This document shows positions 1 to 9,200 of a stretch of DNA of 64,000 nucleotides, piece by piece. The stretch's first letter is position 1. Each line of letters opens with the position of its first letter. Made by a program: the position numbers and the translations under genes. Source of the DNA: Mycolicibacterium helvum (GTDB lineage Bacteria > Actinomycetota > Actinomycetes > Mycobacteriales > Mycobacteriaceae); assembly GCF_010731895.1 (NCBI RefSeq), contig NZ_AP022596.1, positions 5,890,001 through 5,954,000 of the forward strand, in the 5' to 3' direction. The notes under the pieces were generated by a model. The model made no database searches, was not told the DNA's origin, and saw only the letters and a program-made list of their open reading frames with translations.

Positions 1-29
1 ACGGAATCCCGGGGTGTGGGTGCTGAAGC

Positions 30-2876
30 TCATCGCGCCACCTCCAGGAATTTCGGCGACAACGGTCGCGGCCGCACCAACGTCGGCCACCAGAACCACG
101 GCCCGAGAAGGCGAATCAACGACGGCACGATGAACGACCGCACGATCAGCGTGTCCAGCAAAAGGCCGATGCACACGGTCGAGCCCACCTGGGCGATCGT
201 CCTCAAGTCGCTGACGAGCATCGCCAGCATGGTGAAGGCGAACACCAGACCCGCCGACGTCACCACGCCGCCGGTGCTGCCGAGAGCTCGGATCAGTGCG
301 GTGTGCAGCCCAGTGGTTTGGTACCCGATGCCGATCTCTTCTCTGACTCTGGCGATCAGCAACAGGTTGTAGTCCGAACCCACCGCCACCAGGATGACGA
401 ACGTGATCGGTAGCACCAACCAGTGCAGATGCAGGCCGATAAGGTGCTGCCACACCAGGATCGACAGGCCGAACGCACCCGCGAACGAGAACGCCACCGT
501 GCCGGGAATCACGATGGCGGCCATCAGACTTCGGGTCAGCACCAGCATGATCAGGAAGATCAACACAAAGGCGGCGATGGCCACAATCTTGAGATCCCCG
601 GCGGCGTACCCCTTGATGTCTTTGTTGTTCGACGCCGCGCCACCAATGTAGATCTTCGCGCCGGCCAACGATGTTTCCTTCAGCGCCGCCTTCACCGCGT
701 CGGGAAAGGCGTCGACATGATCGATGCCCTCGGGGGCCATCGCGTTGCCCTCGTGGGTGATCACGAAGCGTGCCGCCTTGCCGTCCGGTGACATCATCAG
801 CTGCATACCGGTTTTCACGTCTTCGTTGTCGAAGGCTTCTCTGGGCATGTAGAAGTAGTCATCACTGCGCGACGCATCGAAGTCGTTGCCCACATTGATC
901 TGATCGTCGAACGTCTGGTCTGTCTGGGTGGATTGCAGATGTGCCGGGCCATAGTTGTTGACGATGATGGTCTGCAACGCCTGAGTCTCGTCGCGCGTGA
1001 TCTTCAACTGGGCGACCATCTGCGGCATGAGGGCATCGACGGCCTGGAAATCGGTGACGGCGTTGTGGATCTGTTCGTCCAGCGCGTCGATACCGTCGAG
1101 CCCATCGAACAGTGATCGGAACGCGAAGCACACAGGAACGTCGAAACAGTGTGGCTCCCAATAGAAGTAGTTCTTCAGGGGCCGGATGAAATCGTCGAGG
1201 TTCGAGATGTCCTGGTTGATCTCGTCGGTGACCTGCTGAAGATTCTCCAGCGTGAGCACCGTGGTGTGCAGATCGTCGGCCAACTTCTGGGTCAGGTCGA
1301 TGGTCTTGCCCAGCGTCGCCACGGTGTCGGCCTGGATCTGGGCTTGTTGATCGGTGTTGTCGTTGGCATGTTCGTTGAACGGCAGCTGTTGACCGGCGGC
1401 ACCACCCTGCACGGTGAACAGGTAGGGCACGTTGGCGTGGTCCAGCGGCCGGCCGAGGGGTCGGGTGATGCTCTGCACCATCGCCACACCGGGCAGCCGA
1501 ATCAATTCCTTGGCGACCCGGTCCAGGGAGATGAAGTCCGCCGAGTTGCGCATGTCGTGGTCGGATTCGACCATCATCATCTCGGTGAACAGCTTGCTGG
1601 GCGGGAAGTGCCGATCCGAAGCCGTGAACCCCTGGTTGGCTGCGCCGCCCGCGGGCTGGTAGGCCCGGTCGTCATAGCTGACCTGGTAGCTGGGCACGAA
1701 GATCGCACCGAGTACCACCACAGCGGTGCTGGCCGCGAGGATCGGCACCGGCCAACGGACCACGCTGGCGCCGATCCGCCGATACAGGTGGCCGCGGTGC
1801 GGCCGCTTGGGATCGAACAATCCGAACAGGGTGCCCAGCGTGAGCAGCGCCGGGGCGAGCGTCAGTGCGGCGGCGATGGTGAACAGCATGCTGATCGCCA
1901 CCGCCGGGCCCATGGTGTGGAAGTAGTCGAGGCGCGCGAACGTCAAACAGAAGCACGAACCGGCGATCGTGAGGCCGGAGCCGATGATGATGGGGGCCAC
2001 GCCCCGATAGGCGGTGTAGTAGGCCTCTTCCCGGCTCTCGCCTAACTGTCTGGCCTCGTGGTAGCGGCCCAGCAAGAAGATGCCATAGTCCGTGCCAGCG
2101 CCCAGAGTCAGTGACACGACGATGTTCACCGCGAACGACGACATTGGGATGAATCCGTAGTGACCGAGGGTCGAGACGACGCCCTTGGCGATCAGGATCT
2201 CGAACAGCACGCTGTACATCGGCACGGCCACGTTGGTCAGGGATCGGTACACCAACAGCAGCATCACGAAAATCAAGATGACCGTGATGATCGTGATGTT
2301 GTTCAGGCTCGAGTTCGCGATCGACAACGTGTCCGACGCCATCGGTGCCGACCCACTGACGTAGACCTTCAGCCCATGCGGCGGACTGTTGTTCTTGACG
2401 ATGTCCCGCACGGCTTCCACAGACTGGTTGGCCTGGATCTGGCCGACGTTGCCGGCCAGCCGCAGCAGCACGTAGGTGGCCTTGCCGTCGATGCTCTGCG
2501 CTCCGGCCGCGGTGATCGGTTTGCCCCAAAGGTCCATCACGTACTGGACGTGCTGGGTGTCTTGTTTCAGGCGCTGCACCAGGCCGTCGTAGTACTGGTG
2601 GTCCTGTTCGTCGAGCGGGTGGTCGGCCTCCAGGACGACCATCGTCAGGCTGGTGGAGTTGGACTCCTGGAACTTGTCGCCAATGTGCAACAGGGCGAAT
2701 TGTGATGGCGCATAGGTCGGAATCTCGGGTCCGGCGAGTTCGGTGGCAACGTCCTCGACCTTCGGGACGAACGTGTTGGACACGACGGCGAGCAGCGCCC
2801 AGAAGATGATGATCGGGATCGCCAGCAGGCGGACCATTCTGGGGAAGAACGGACGCTGCGCCTGATGTGCGCTCAC
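30..2876 (-). CDS. mmpL: MmpL-family RND transporter
   Basis: Inner-membrane RND-type exporter of the mycobacterial MmpL family (948 aa), usually moving lipids, siderophores or drugs using the proton gradient. An N-terminal membrane segment (about residues 16-35) is followed by a periplasmic domain, a block of helices with the GAGTDYG signature near residue 259, a second large periplasmic region with helical coiled-coil-like sequence (about 470-650), and a second helix block with GSDYN near residue 833; the two Asp-Tyr pairs are the expected proton relay. The length and the MmpS partner resemble MmpL4/MmpL5 rather than MmpL3. The GTG start overlaps the TGA stop of the upstream mmpS as GTGA, so translation is probably coupled. 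The substrate cannot be read from sequence. Confidence 0.95.
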   Translation of the reverse strand: MSAHQAQRPFFPRMVRLLAIPIIIFWALLAVVSNTFVPKVEDVATELAGPEIPTYAPSQFALLHIGDKFQESNSTSLTMVVLEADHPLDEQDHQYYDGLVQRLKQDTQHVQYVMDLWGKPITAAGAQSIDGKATYVLLRLAGNVGQIQANQSVEAVRDIVKNNSPPHGLKVYVSGSAPMASDTLSIANSSLNNITIITVILIFVMLLLVYRSLTNVAVPMYSVLFEILIAKGVVSTLGHYGFIPMSSFAVNIVVSLTLGAGTDYGIFLLGRYHEARQLGESREEAYYTAYRGVAPIIIGSGLTIAGSCFCLTFARLDYFHTMGPAVAISMLFTIAAALTLAPALLTLGTLFGLFDPKRPHRGHLYRRIGASVVRWPVPILAASTAVVVLGAIFVPSYQVSYDDRAYQPAGGAANQGFTASDRHFPPSKLFTEMMMVESDHDMRNSADFISLDRVAKELIRLPGVAMVQSITRPLGRPLDHANVPYLFTVQGGAAGQQLPFNEHANDNTDQQAQIQADTVATLGKTIDLTQKLADDLHTTVLTLENLQQVTDEINQDISNLDDFIRPLKNYFYWEPHCFDVPVCFAFRSLFDGLDGIDALDEQIHNAVTDFQAVDALMPQMVAQLKITRDETQALQTIIVNNYGPAHLQSTQTDQTFDDQINVGNDFDASRSDDYFYMPREAFDNEDVKTGMQLMMSPDGKAARFVITHEGNAMAPEGIDHVDAFPDAVKAALKETSLAGAKIYIGGAASNNKDIKGYAAGDLKIVAIAAFVLIFLIMLVLTRSLMAAIVIPGTVAFSFAGAFGLSILVWQHLIGLHLHWLVLPITFVILVAVGSDYNLLLIARVREEIGIGYQTTGLHTALIRALGSTGGVVTSAGLVFAFTMLAMLVSDLRTIAQVGSTVCIGLLLDTLIVRSFIVPSLIRLLGPWFWWPTLVRPRPLSPKFLEVAR

Positions 2877-3331
2877 GCGGACTTCACCCTGCAGGTGACG
2901 TCCGCATTGTCGCGGGTTGCCGATTGTTCATCGCGGACAACGTCATTGACCAGCATCCGGCAGCCGACGTGTCCGCCGTGCACTTGGGCCGAGATGCTGC
3001 CGGACACTACCGTGAGTGTGGTCGTCTCGGTGTGCGACCACGGCAGCTCGGTGATATCAACCTTGTGCGGATGTCCGTCGATGTCGATGTAGTCCAGCAT
3101 TCCGCCGCTCCCGACGTCGCCGAACAATTCGTAGGTCAGCCGCTTGGGCGTGAACTCCTCGGGCGCTTGCGGGGGGTTGACGGCCAGGATCGGTCCGGGA
3201 GCCGTCGACTGGTGCACCTTGTACATACACAGCGCCCCCACGCACACGGCGATGACGATCACCACGGGTAGCCAGGTTTTGGCCAGGATCATCCGGCCGG
3301 TCAAACGCCGGCCGTTCACCTCTTGCCCCAT
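2873..3331 (-). CDS. mmpS: MmpS-family accessory protein
   Basis: Small membrane-anchored partner (152 aa) of the adjacent MmpL, which it is expected to help by acting as a periplasmic adaptor. One N-terminal transmembrane helix (about residues 16-40) is followed by a periplasmic beta-rich domain, with the family-type stretch on Tyr-Glu-Leu-Phe-Gly near residue 67 and a Cys pair near residues 123 and 146. The ATG at 3331 has a GGAGG ribosome site seven bases upstream. It is first in an mmpS-mmpL operon; the upstream region holds a dyad over the likely -10, and a MarR regulator is divergent. Confidence 0.92.
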   Translation of the reverse strand: MGQEVNGRRLTGRMILAKTWLPVVIVIAVCVGALCMYKVHQSTAPGPILAVNPPQAPEEFTPKRLTYELFGDVGSGGMLDYIDIDGHPHKVDITELPWSHTETTTLTVVSGSISAQVHGGHVGCRMLVNDVVRDEQSATRDNADVTCRVKSA

Positions 3332-3367
3332 GTGATCGCCTCCGGGAACCCTGCAACTCAGGCCTTC

Positions 3368-3381
3368 GGGATTTATATCCC
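3368..3381 (-). promoter_or_regulatory. dyad overlapping mmpS -10
   Basis: The 14-base dyad GGGATTTATATCCC has 5-base arms around TTAT. Read on the minus strand it contains TATAAA at 3372-3377, a plausible -10 about 40 bases upstream of mmpS. A repressor bound here would block mmpS-mmpL transcription. The divergent MarR protein is the obvious candidate, by inference from gene arrangement only. Confidence 0.4.
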
Positions 3382-3556
3382 ATCCAGAATAGATTGTTCA
3401 AGCGCAACCGAGCACGCCAGAGTGTCACCTCCACGGTCGCTGTGAGGTTTCTGTCAATGTCAATGGCAAGAAGCGCGTCATCCCGAGAGGCTGGCCCCTA
3501 ACATCGAGATGCTCGCGTTTATTCCTTTTACATTACTTCAGTGATATACAGGCCGC

Positions 3557-4003
3557 ATGGAATCAGCGGCCACTGACGGAATCGAGTCCATCTCCGAGAT
3601 GATCTCGCTCGCGACGGACACCATGTGGCGATATCTGATCGACCGCGACGAGCTCAGCGCGAGCGCACTGTTGGTGCTGAATCGTCTGCATCGTCAGGGC
3701 CCGATGCGCCTGACGGCACTGGCGGCCGCCGAGAGCGCCAGTCAGTCGGGCATGACGCAGTTGGTTCAGCGCCTGGAACGTCAAGGGCTACTTGAGAGAT
3801 GGAGCGATCCCGAGGACGGCCGAGCCTCGCTCGTGATGCTCGGAGAGGCCGGCGAGCGGAATTGGGCCGCGCGTGCTTCGGCCCGCACCCAGCGCATCGC
3901 CGAGTGGATGGCAGGGGTGCCCGAGGACGACCAGATAGCGCTATGGCTGGCGGCGAAGGTCGTGGTTCGCGTGCTCAGCGAGATGCGTGAAACGGCGGGG
4001 TAA
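3557..4003 (+). CDS. MarR-family transcriptional regulator
   Basis: 148-aa winged-helix regulator of the MarR family. The helix-turn-helix lies at about residues 52-75 (MRLTALAAAE..SQSGMTQLVQRLE), followed by the wing with the typical R-x-x-D-P-x-D-x-R-A pattern, here WSDPEDGRAS at about residues 82-91. Flanking helices would form the dimer interface. It is divergent from mmpS-mmpL with about 225 bases between, the same logic as the MarR-like Rv0678 next to mmpS5-mmpL5, although I cannot claim orthology. The sequence TGATATACA lies just upstream of the ATG with only six bases between, so the mRNA may be leaderless. Confidence 0.9.
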   Translation: MESAATDGIESISEMISLATDTMWRYLIDRDELSASALLVLNRLHRQGPMRLTALAAAESASQSGMTQLVQRLERQGLLERWSDPEDGRASLVMLGEAGERNWAARASARTQRIAEWMAGVPEDDQIALWLAAKVVVRVLSEMRETAG

Positions 4004-4068
4004 ACGCCAACCCGACCGAAACGGACAAGCCGACCAAATCTTCGTTCGCCGTTCGCGACTCCCGAGGC

Positions 4069-4212
4069 GAGATCAATCCGATGTCCCCAGGCGGGTTAAT
4101 ACCCATTTGCCCGACGAAAGCCCTTCTGGGCGTTGACTGTCTGGGCTGCAGCACTCTGCGGATGTTCTACTCGCTGATGCACGGCGACCTCCTTGCCGCG
4201 GTCAGATGTCTA
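4069..4212 (+). pseudogene. DUF2752 relic
   Basis: Translating from 4069 gives a stretch close to the DUF2752 core: I-C-P-T-K-A-L-L-G-V-D-C-L-G-C-S-T-L-R then S-L-M-H-G-D-L-L-A-A-V-R. The family normally reads CP-x-K/R-A-L-T-G-x-x-CPGCG-x-TR ... LLHGDLxAAL inside a small membrane protein. The second Pro of the CPGCG box is Leu here, the N-terminal membrane part is not recognisable, and past residue 45 the frame enters the antisense of the corA-like gene. I read it as a decayed fragment; a very short functional protein cannot be excluded. Confidence 0.45.
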
Positions 4213-4218
4213 GAAAAC

Positions 4219-5229
4219 TCAAAGCCATCCGCGCCGTTTGAACGTGACGTAGAGCAAGCTCGACGCCAGAACGATGATCAGCGCGCTGGACACCAAACCA
4301 CCGACGTTCTGAAATCCCGGATAGGGCACGTTCTGGCCGTACCACCCGGTCACTGCGGTCGGCACGGCGATGATGGCCGCCCATCCGGTGAGCTTCTTCA
4401 TGATCGTGTTCAGCCGGGCGTCCTGGAGCGACAGATTCGTCTCGAACACCGTGGTGATCATGTCGCGCAGCGACTCCGTCCATTCCGCCGCGCGGATGAC
4501 ATGGTCGTAAAGATCCGAGTACCAGCTGTCCAGCTCGACGGTGTCGCCACGCTCAGCGCGGCGTCGCATGATGGTGTTGACCACCTCACGCATCGGCAGG
4601 ACGACACGACGCAACTCCACGAGTTCCTTGCGTACTCGGTAGGTCGACCGCTGCACCGTGCGGGTCACCGCACGGTCGTCGAACAACCCGTCCTCGAGTG
4701 CTTCGATCGCGTCATCGAGCTGCTGGATGGTGTCGAACTGGCCGTCGACGATCACATCGAGCAAGCCGTGCAGCAGCGCCGGTGCCCCCATCTTCAGCAG
4801 GTCGGAGTTCTCGTCCCACCGGCGGACCACCTCGTCGATGTCGAAAACCGGCTTCTGCGGATCGATCTCGTGGCGCACCGTGACGATGCCGGCCGGCAGC
4901 ACGAAGATCGACACCCGCGCCAAGAGCAGCCGCGACTCCAGGTCGTTGGCCAGTGTTGGCGCGAGCGCGGTGGCGTACACGGTGAGAAACGTGTGTGACG
5001 CATACCGGGTGGCTTTGGTGCGTTCGGAATGAGCGACGGTGTCTTCGACGGCGTGTTGGTCGAAGCCGAGTTCATCGGCCAGTCGGCACAGCACGTCATG
5101 ATCCGGGTTGCACATATCGACCCATACCAAGGCGCCATCCTCAGCGAGATGGTTCGAGACGTCTTGGAGGGGAAAGTCCTCGGTCTTCAGATCGCCATCG
5201 ACCCACAGGCGGGTTCGGCAGTGGGTCAT
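4219..5229 (-). CDS. CorA-family Mg2+/Co2+ channel with GQN motif
   Basis: 336-aa protein with the CorA architecture: a long soluble N-terminal alpha/beta and helical domain (residues 1 to about 270), then two C-terminal transmembrane helices (about 275-295 and 307-328) and a basic tail (KRRG). The signature after TM1, normally YGMN, is YGQN (Gly298-Gln299-Asn300) followed by VPYPGF. I recall GQN as a variant seen in actinobacterial CorA relatives; whether it keeps Mg2+ selectivity is not visible from sequence. The gene is alone, minus strand, 30 bases upstream of the usp stop. Confidence 0.88.
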   Translation of the reverse strand: MTHCRTRLWVDGDLKTEDFPLQDVSNHLAEDGALVWVDMCNPDHDVLCRLADELGFDQHAVEDTVAHSERTKATRYASHTFLTVYATALAPTLANDLESRLLLARVSIFVLPAGIVTVRHEIDPQKPVFDIDEVVRRWDENSDLLKMGAPALLHGLLDVIVDGQFDTIQQLDDAIEALEDGLFDDRAVTRTVQRSTYRVRKELVELRRVVLPMREVVNTIMRRRAERGDTVELDSWYSDLYDHVIRAAEWTESLRDMITTVFETNLSLQDARLNTIMKKLTGWAAIIAVPTAVTGWYGQNVPYPGFQNVGGLVSSALIIVLASSLLYVTFKRRGWL

Positions 5230-5259
5230 CAGTCCAGTCTGCAGCAGCCTGGCGGATGC

Positions 5260-5706
5260 CTAACCGGTGGTGTGCACGATCAGCACGTCGGTCTTGGACC
5301 GGCGCGCCACGTTCGCGGGCACCGACCCCAGCAGGCGGCCAGCGATCGTGCTCAACCCGACGTTTCCGACGATCAGGAGGTCAGCGCCGACCTCTTCGGC
5401 GAGCTCCACCAGGGCATCGACCGGAGCGCCAACCACGGCGCGCTCTTCGACCTCGGCAGCGCCTGCGGCCTTGGCGCGGTCACGCGCTTCACGCAGGATC
5501 GCGTAGATGGGGGCGTTGCCCGCCATCTTGTAGCCCTCGTCCTTCAGCAGGTCGGCCGCGCGAGTGTCCTCGGAAGCCGGGAAGTAGGCGGTCGCCACGA
5601 TGACCTTGGAACCAGGGCTGGAGGCAAGATAGCCCGCCCGGTCGACTGCACGCAGCGAGGAATCCGAGCCGTCCGTGCCGACGACTACGGTCTTGTAACC
5701 GCCCAT
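5260..5706 (-). CDS. universal stress protein, Rv1636-like (cAMP-binding type)
   Basis: 148-aa UspA-fold protein. It starts MGGYKTVVVGTDGSDSS (strand 1 and the Asp that contacts the nucleotide) and ends with the nucleotide loop and tail VGNVGLSTIAGRLLGSVPA ... DVLIVHTT, very close to M. tuberculosis Rv1636, which is described as a cAMP-binding USP. I chose the ATG at 5706 because GGGAGG lies 5-6 bases upstream and the conserved N-terminus starts there; an upstream in-frame start at 5769 adds 21 residues unlike the family. A class III adenylyl cyclase is encoded at 44669 in the same window. Confidence 0.92.
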   Translation of the reverse strand: MGGYKTVVVGTDGSDSSLRAVDRAGYLASSPGSKVIVATAYFPASEDTRAADLLKDEGYKMAGNAPIYAILREARDRAKAAGAAEVEERAVVGAPVDALVELAEEVGADLLIVGNVGLSTIAGRLLGSVPANVARRSKTDVLIVHTTG

Positions 5707-5769
5707 TCGTACCCTCCCAGTCTCCAATTTCAACGCCGTCTGGAACATTAACGCCTCGGCCCCACGCAA

Positions 5770-6059
5770 GGATGCGATTCACGCCACGCGGCAATTCCAG
5801 ACAGCCAAGCGATGCCACTCTACCGGGGAAAATAGCGCAGCCGACAGTGGCGTGAGCTGCCCGACATCAACGGAAGTCGCAAATCCACGTCGCAGCAGAT
5901 TCGCGATTGTCGGGGCTACCACACATCAATGACGATCAAAGGTGTGAATTCAAAACGTCGTGAATTCGCCAGGTTTGGGCACCTCGACGTTCGGCGGCCG
6001 CCGCGGGGCGGCGATCCGGCTCAAGAGGAAGCGAGTCGCATGACCGCGCCTGGCGAGAA
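5770..6059. other. non-coding stretch downstream of usp promoter
   Basis: About 290 bases between the usp leader and the hydrolase relic. I see no convincing gene, tRNA or hairpin. The right part may once have belonged to the hydrolase that decays at 6060-6248. Confidence 0.3.
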
Positions 6060-6248
6060 CTTGAGCGTGCAACTGGCCGCCCACGGCAGCCTGGCCTGCC
6101 GGCTCGATGTGGGCCAGCGACGTCGCGGCAATGGTGGATCAGCTTGGCGTCGAGCACCTTTCGGCGATGGGTTGGCCGATGGGCGGCCAGGTGGGCACTT
6201 CCTGGCGCACCTGTGCTACCCGGACATCCTCGCGCCCGCTTGGCTTGC
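6060..6248 (+). pseudogene. alpha/beta-hydrolase relic
   Basis: Pieces of an alpha/beta hydrolase can be read in alternating plus-strand frames. One frame gives A-A-H-G-S near 6078 (like the RGHGxS loop). A second, from 6107, gives DVAAMVDQLGVEHLSAMGWPMGGQ, matching the usual approach to the nucleophile elbow GWSMGG but with Pro in place of the catalytic Ser. The first frame then resumes with FLAHLCYPDILA. At least two frameshifts and the missing nucleophile indicate a dead gene. It ends against the 3' end of the repeat-protein gene. Confidence 0.5.
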
Positions 6249-6250
6249 CG

Positions 6251-9200
6251 CTAGTTGTCGAACCACCGATTCATCGGGGGCTGCTCCGTGCCGAGGATCG
6301 CTCCTGCCGGTGCACCGGTTTCGGTGCCCGACTTCGTCGCTGACCATCCGGTGCCCATGCACAGCAGGTCGCGCGGCGTCGAGATCGTCGACGGCAGCGG
6401 GATCCCGAAGCCCGGGATACCCGGGATCGTGATCTGCGGCGGGGTGAGCAGCGTGGCCACACCCTGTGCCATCGTCCCGAACAACTGCGCCGGCGGGGTC
6501 GGCAAGGTGCCGGCGGCGTCGGAGATCGGCGCCGACGGAATCAAGGTTCCCAACCCACCTGGGGTCGGCCCGACGTAGTTGCCGGGGCCACCGGGCAGGA
6601 CTCGCGGCGGCGTCGGCGGCGTCGCCGTGTGGTTGGCGCCGGGCGTGCCCGGCGTCGCGGCGGGCGGAGTCGGGACTCCGCCACCACCGCCACCACCCGG
6701 GCCACCGGGAACCGCGGCCGGCGGCGTGCCTGGAGTCACGGCGTTATTGGTGAACGGAGTTCCTGGCACTGCGGCTGGCGGGGTCCCTGGGACTCCACCA
6801 CCGCCGCCACCCGGACCACCGGGAACCGCGGCCGGCGGGGTCCCTGGGACTCCACCACCGCCACCACCCGGACCACCGGGAACCGCGGCCGGCGGGGTCC
6901 CTGGGACTCCACCACCGCCACCACCCGGACCACCGGGAACCGCGGCCGGCGGGGTCCCTGGGACTCCACCACCGCCACCACCCGGACCACCCGGAACAGC
7001 ACCCGGAGGCGTCGGAACACCAGCACCGCCGCCGCCGACAGCCGCGGCGGGTACAGCTGCACCAGCGTCAGCGGGCAGGCCGGCGGCGGCCGCAGCGATC
7101 GCTTCCGCGGGAACGCCGGCCGACGGTGCGATCACGCCAGAGGCATCGGCGACCGGTGCGCCGACAGCACCAACGGCACCGGAGGCGGCTCCGGGGACAC
7201 CTGCACCCCCAGCGCCGGCACTCTCTGACAGTGCGGCCGCTGGTGCGCCAGCGGTTCCGGCGTTATCGCTGATCGGCGCGGCCGGAACTGCCCCGGCGTT
7301 ATCGCTGATCGGCGCGGCCGGCACTCCGCCGGCGTTATCGGTGATCGGTGCGGCCGGCACTCCGCCGGCGCCAGGAACGCCACCACCCTCGCCGGTCGGC
7401 ACGCCGGGAACACCACCGGGAGGCGTCGGCACACCACCGCCACCACCCTCACCGGGCGTACCGGGAACAGCACCCGGAGGCGTCGGCACACCACCACCGC
7501 CACCCTCACCGGGCGTACCGGGAACAGCACCCGGAGGCGTCGGCACACCACCACCGCCACCCTCACCGGGCGTACCGGGAACAGCACCCGGAGGCGTCGG
7601 CACACCACCGCCACCACCCTCACCGGGCGTACCCGGAACAGCGGCGGGCGGAGTCACTCCGGTTTCCACGACGTTGCCGCCTGGCGTTCCCGGGACTGCG
7701 GCCGGCGGGGTGGGAACGCCGCCACCGGTACCTTCACCGGGTGCGCCGGGCACTGCTGCCGGCGGAGTCGATAGATCTTGGACGCCAGTGGTTCCCGGTG
7801 TGCCGGGGATCACGGTGTCCGGAGTCGGCGGAGTCATCATGCCGGGGGTCCCCGGCGTACCGGGCACCTCGGCAGGAGTGCCGGGCACGTTCACATTGAC
7901 CGGGACACCGGGGCTGCCGGGTACCGCCGCAGGCGGCGTGACGAGGCCCGGAGTCGAGCCTGAAATCGGGACACCCGGCAGGGTGACCGACGGGGTGCCG
8001 GGAACGTTGATCATGCCGCCGGGGGTTGAGCCGCCCGGAATCGATGCACCGGGAGGCGGCAGAGTTCCGGACGACTCGTTGATCACATTGCCCGGGGTCG
8101 CGGCTGGCGGGATGCCCGGGGTGTTGAGGATGAGGTTGTTCCCATTACCCGGGCCGCCGGGAACCGCCGCCGGGGGCGTCGACACCGAGGTGTCCACCTC
8201 GCCACCGGGAACAGCGGCCGGCGGGGCCGGCGGTGTGCCGCCGCCACCGGGGATCTCGCCGCCGGGAACGGCGGCCGGCGGAACCGGCGGTGTGACAACG
8301 GTTTCGGGCACTTCGCCACCGGGAACGGCGGCTGGCGGGGCCCCTGGGACGCCACCACCACCGCCACCGGGACCACCGGGCACGCCGGCCGGCGGGGTCC
8401 CTGGGACTCCACCACCACCGCCACCGGGACCACCGGGCACGCCGGCCGGCGGGGTCCCTGGGACTCCACCACCACCGCCACCGGGACCACCGGGCACGCC
8501 AGCGGGCGGGGTCCCTGGGACGCCACCGCCACCAGGCACCTCGGCAGGAGGCACCGCAGCGGGCGGGCCGGGAGGAACCGCACCGCCGCCGGGGACCGCC
8601 GCTGGCGGAACTGCTGCCGGCGGTGCGGGCACCAGACCGGACGCGTCAGCCAACGGGGCCGCGGGCACGGCGGCCGCCGGCGGCGGCACCAGCCCATTCG
8701 CATCTGAAATCGGCGCGCCGCCGGGCAGGGCACCGGCCGCGTCGGCCACCGGAGCACCGGGTGCGCCAGCACCAACGCCCGAACCGCCACCGGCACCGCC
8801 ACCACCGGGCAGACCGGCTGCGGCGGGAGCGCCGCCCTCGCCGCCACCGGCGCCGGCACCGGGCAGGCCACCTCCCGCGTCGGCGACGGGGGCACCGACA
8901 GGTCCGGCGGGCACACCAGCGGCATCGCTGATCGGAGCGCTTGGCACTCCCCCTGGCGGAGTCGGGATACCACCGCCACCACCACCGGGCGGAGTACCAG
9001 GAACACCAGCAGGCGGAGTCGGAATACCACCGCCACCACCACCGGGCGGAGTACCAGGAACACCAGCAGGCGGAGTCGGAATACCACCGCCACCACCACC
9101 GGGCGGAGTACCAGGAACACCAGCAGGCGGAGTCGGGATACCACCGCCACCACCACCGGGCGGAGTACCAGGAACACCAGCAGGCGGAGTCGGGATACCA

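Noticed and set aside
1149..2045. Long plus-strand frames opposite mmpL and other core genes
   Set aside because: They are mirror frames of genes with clear family signatures and show no start signals or domains.
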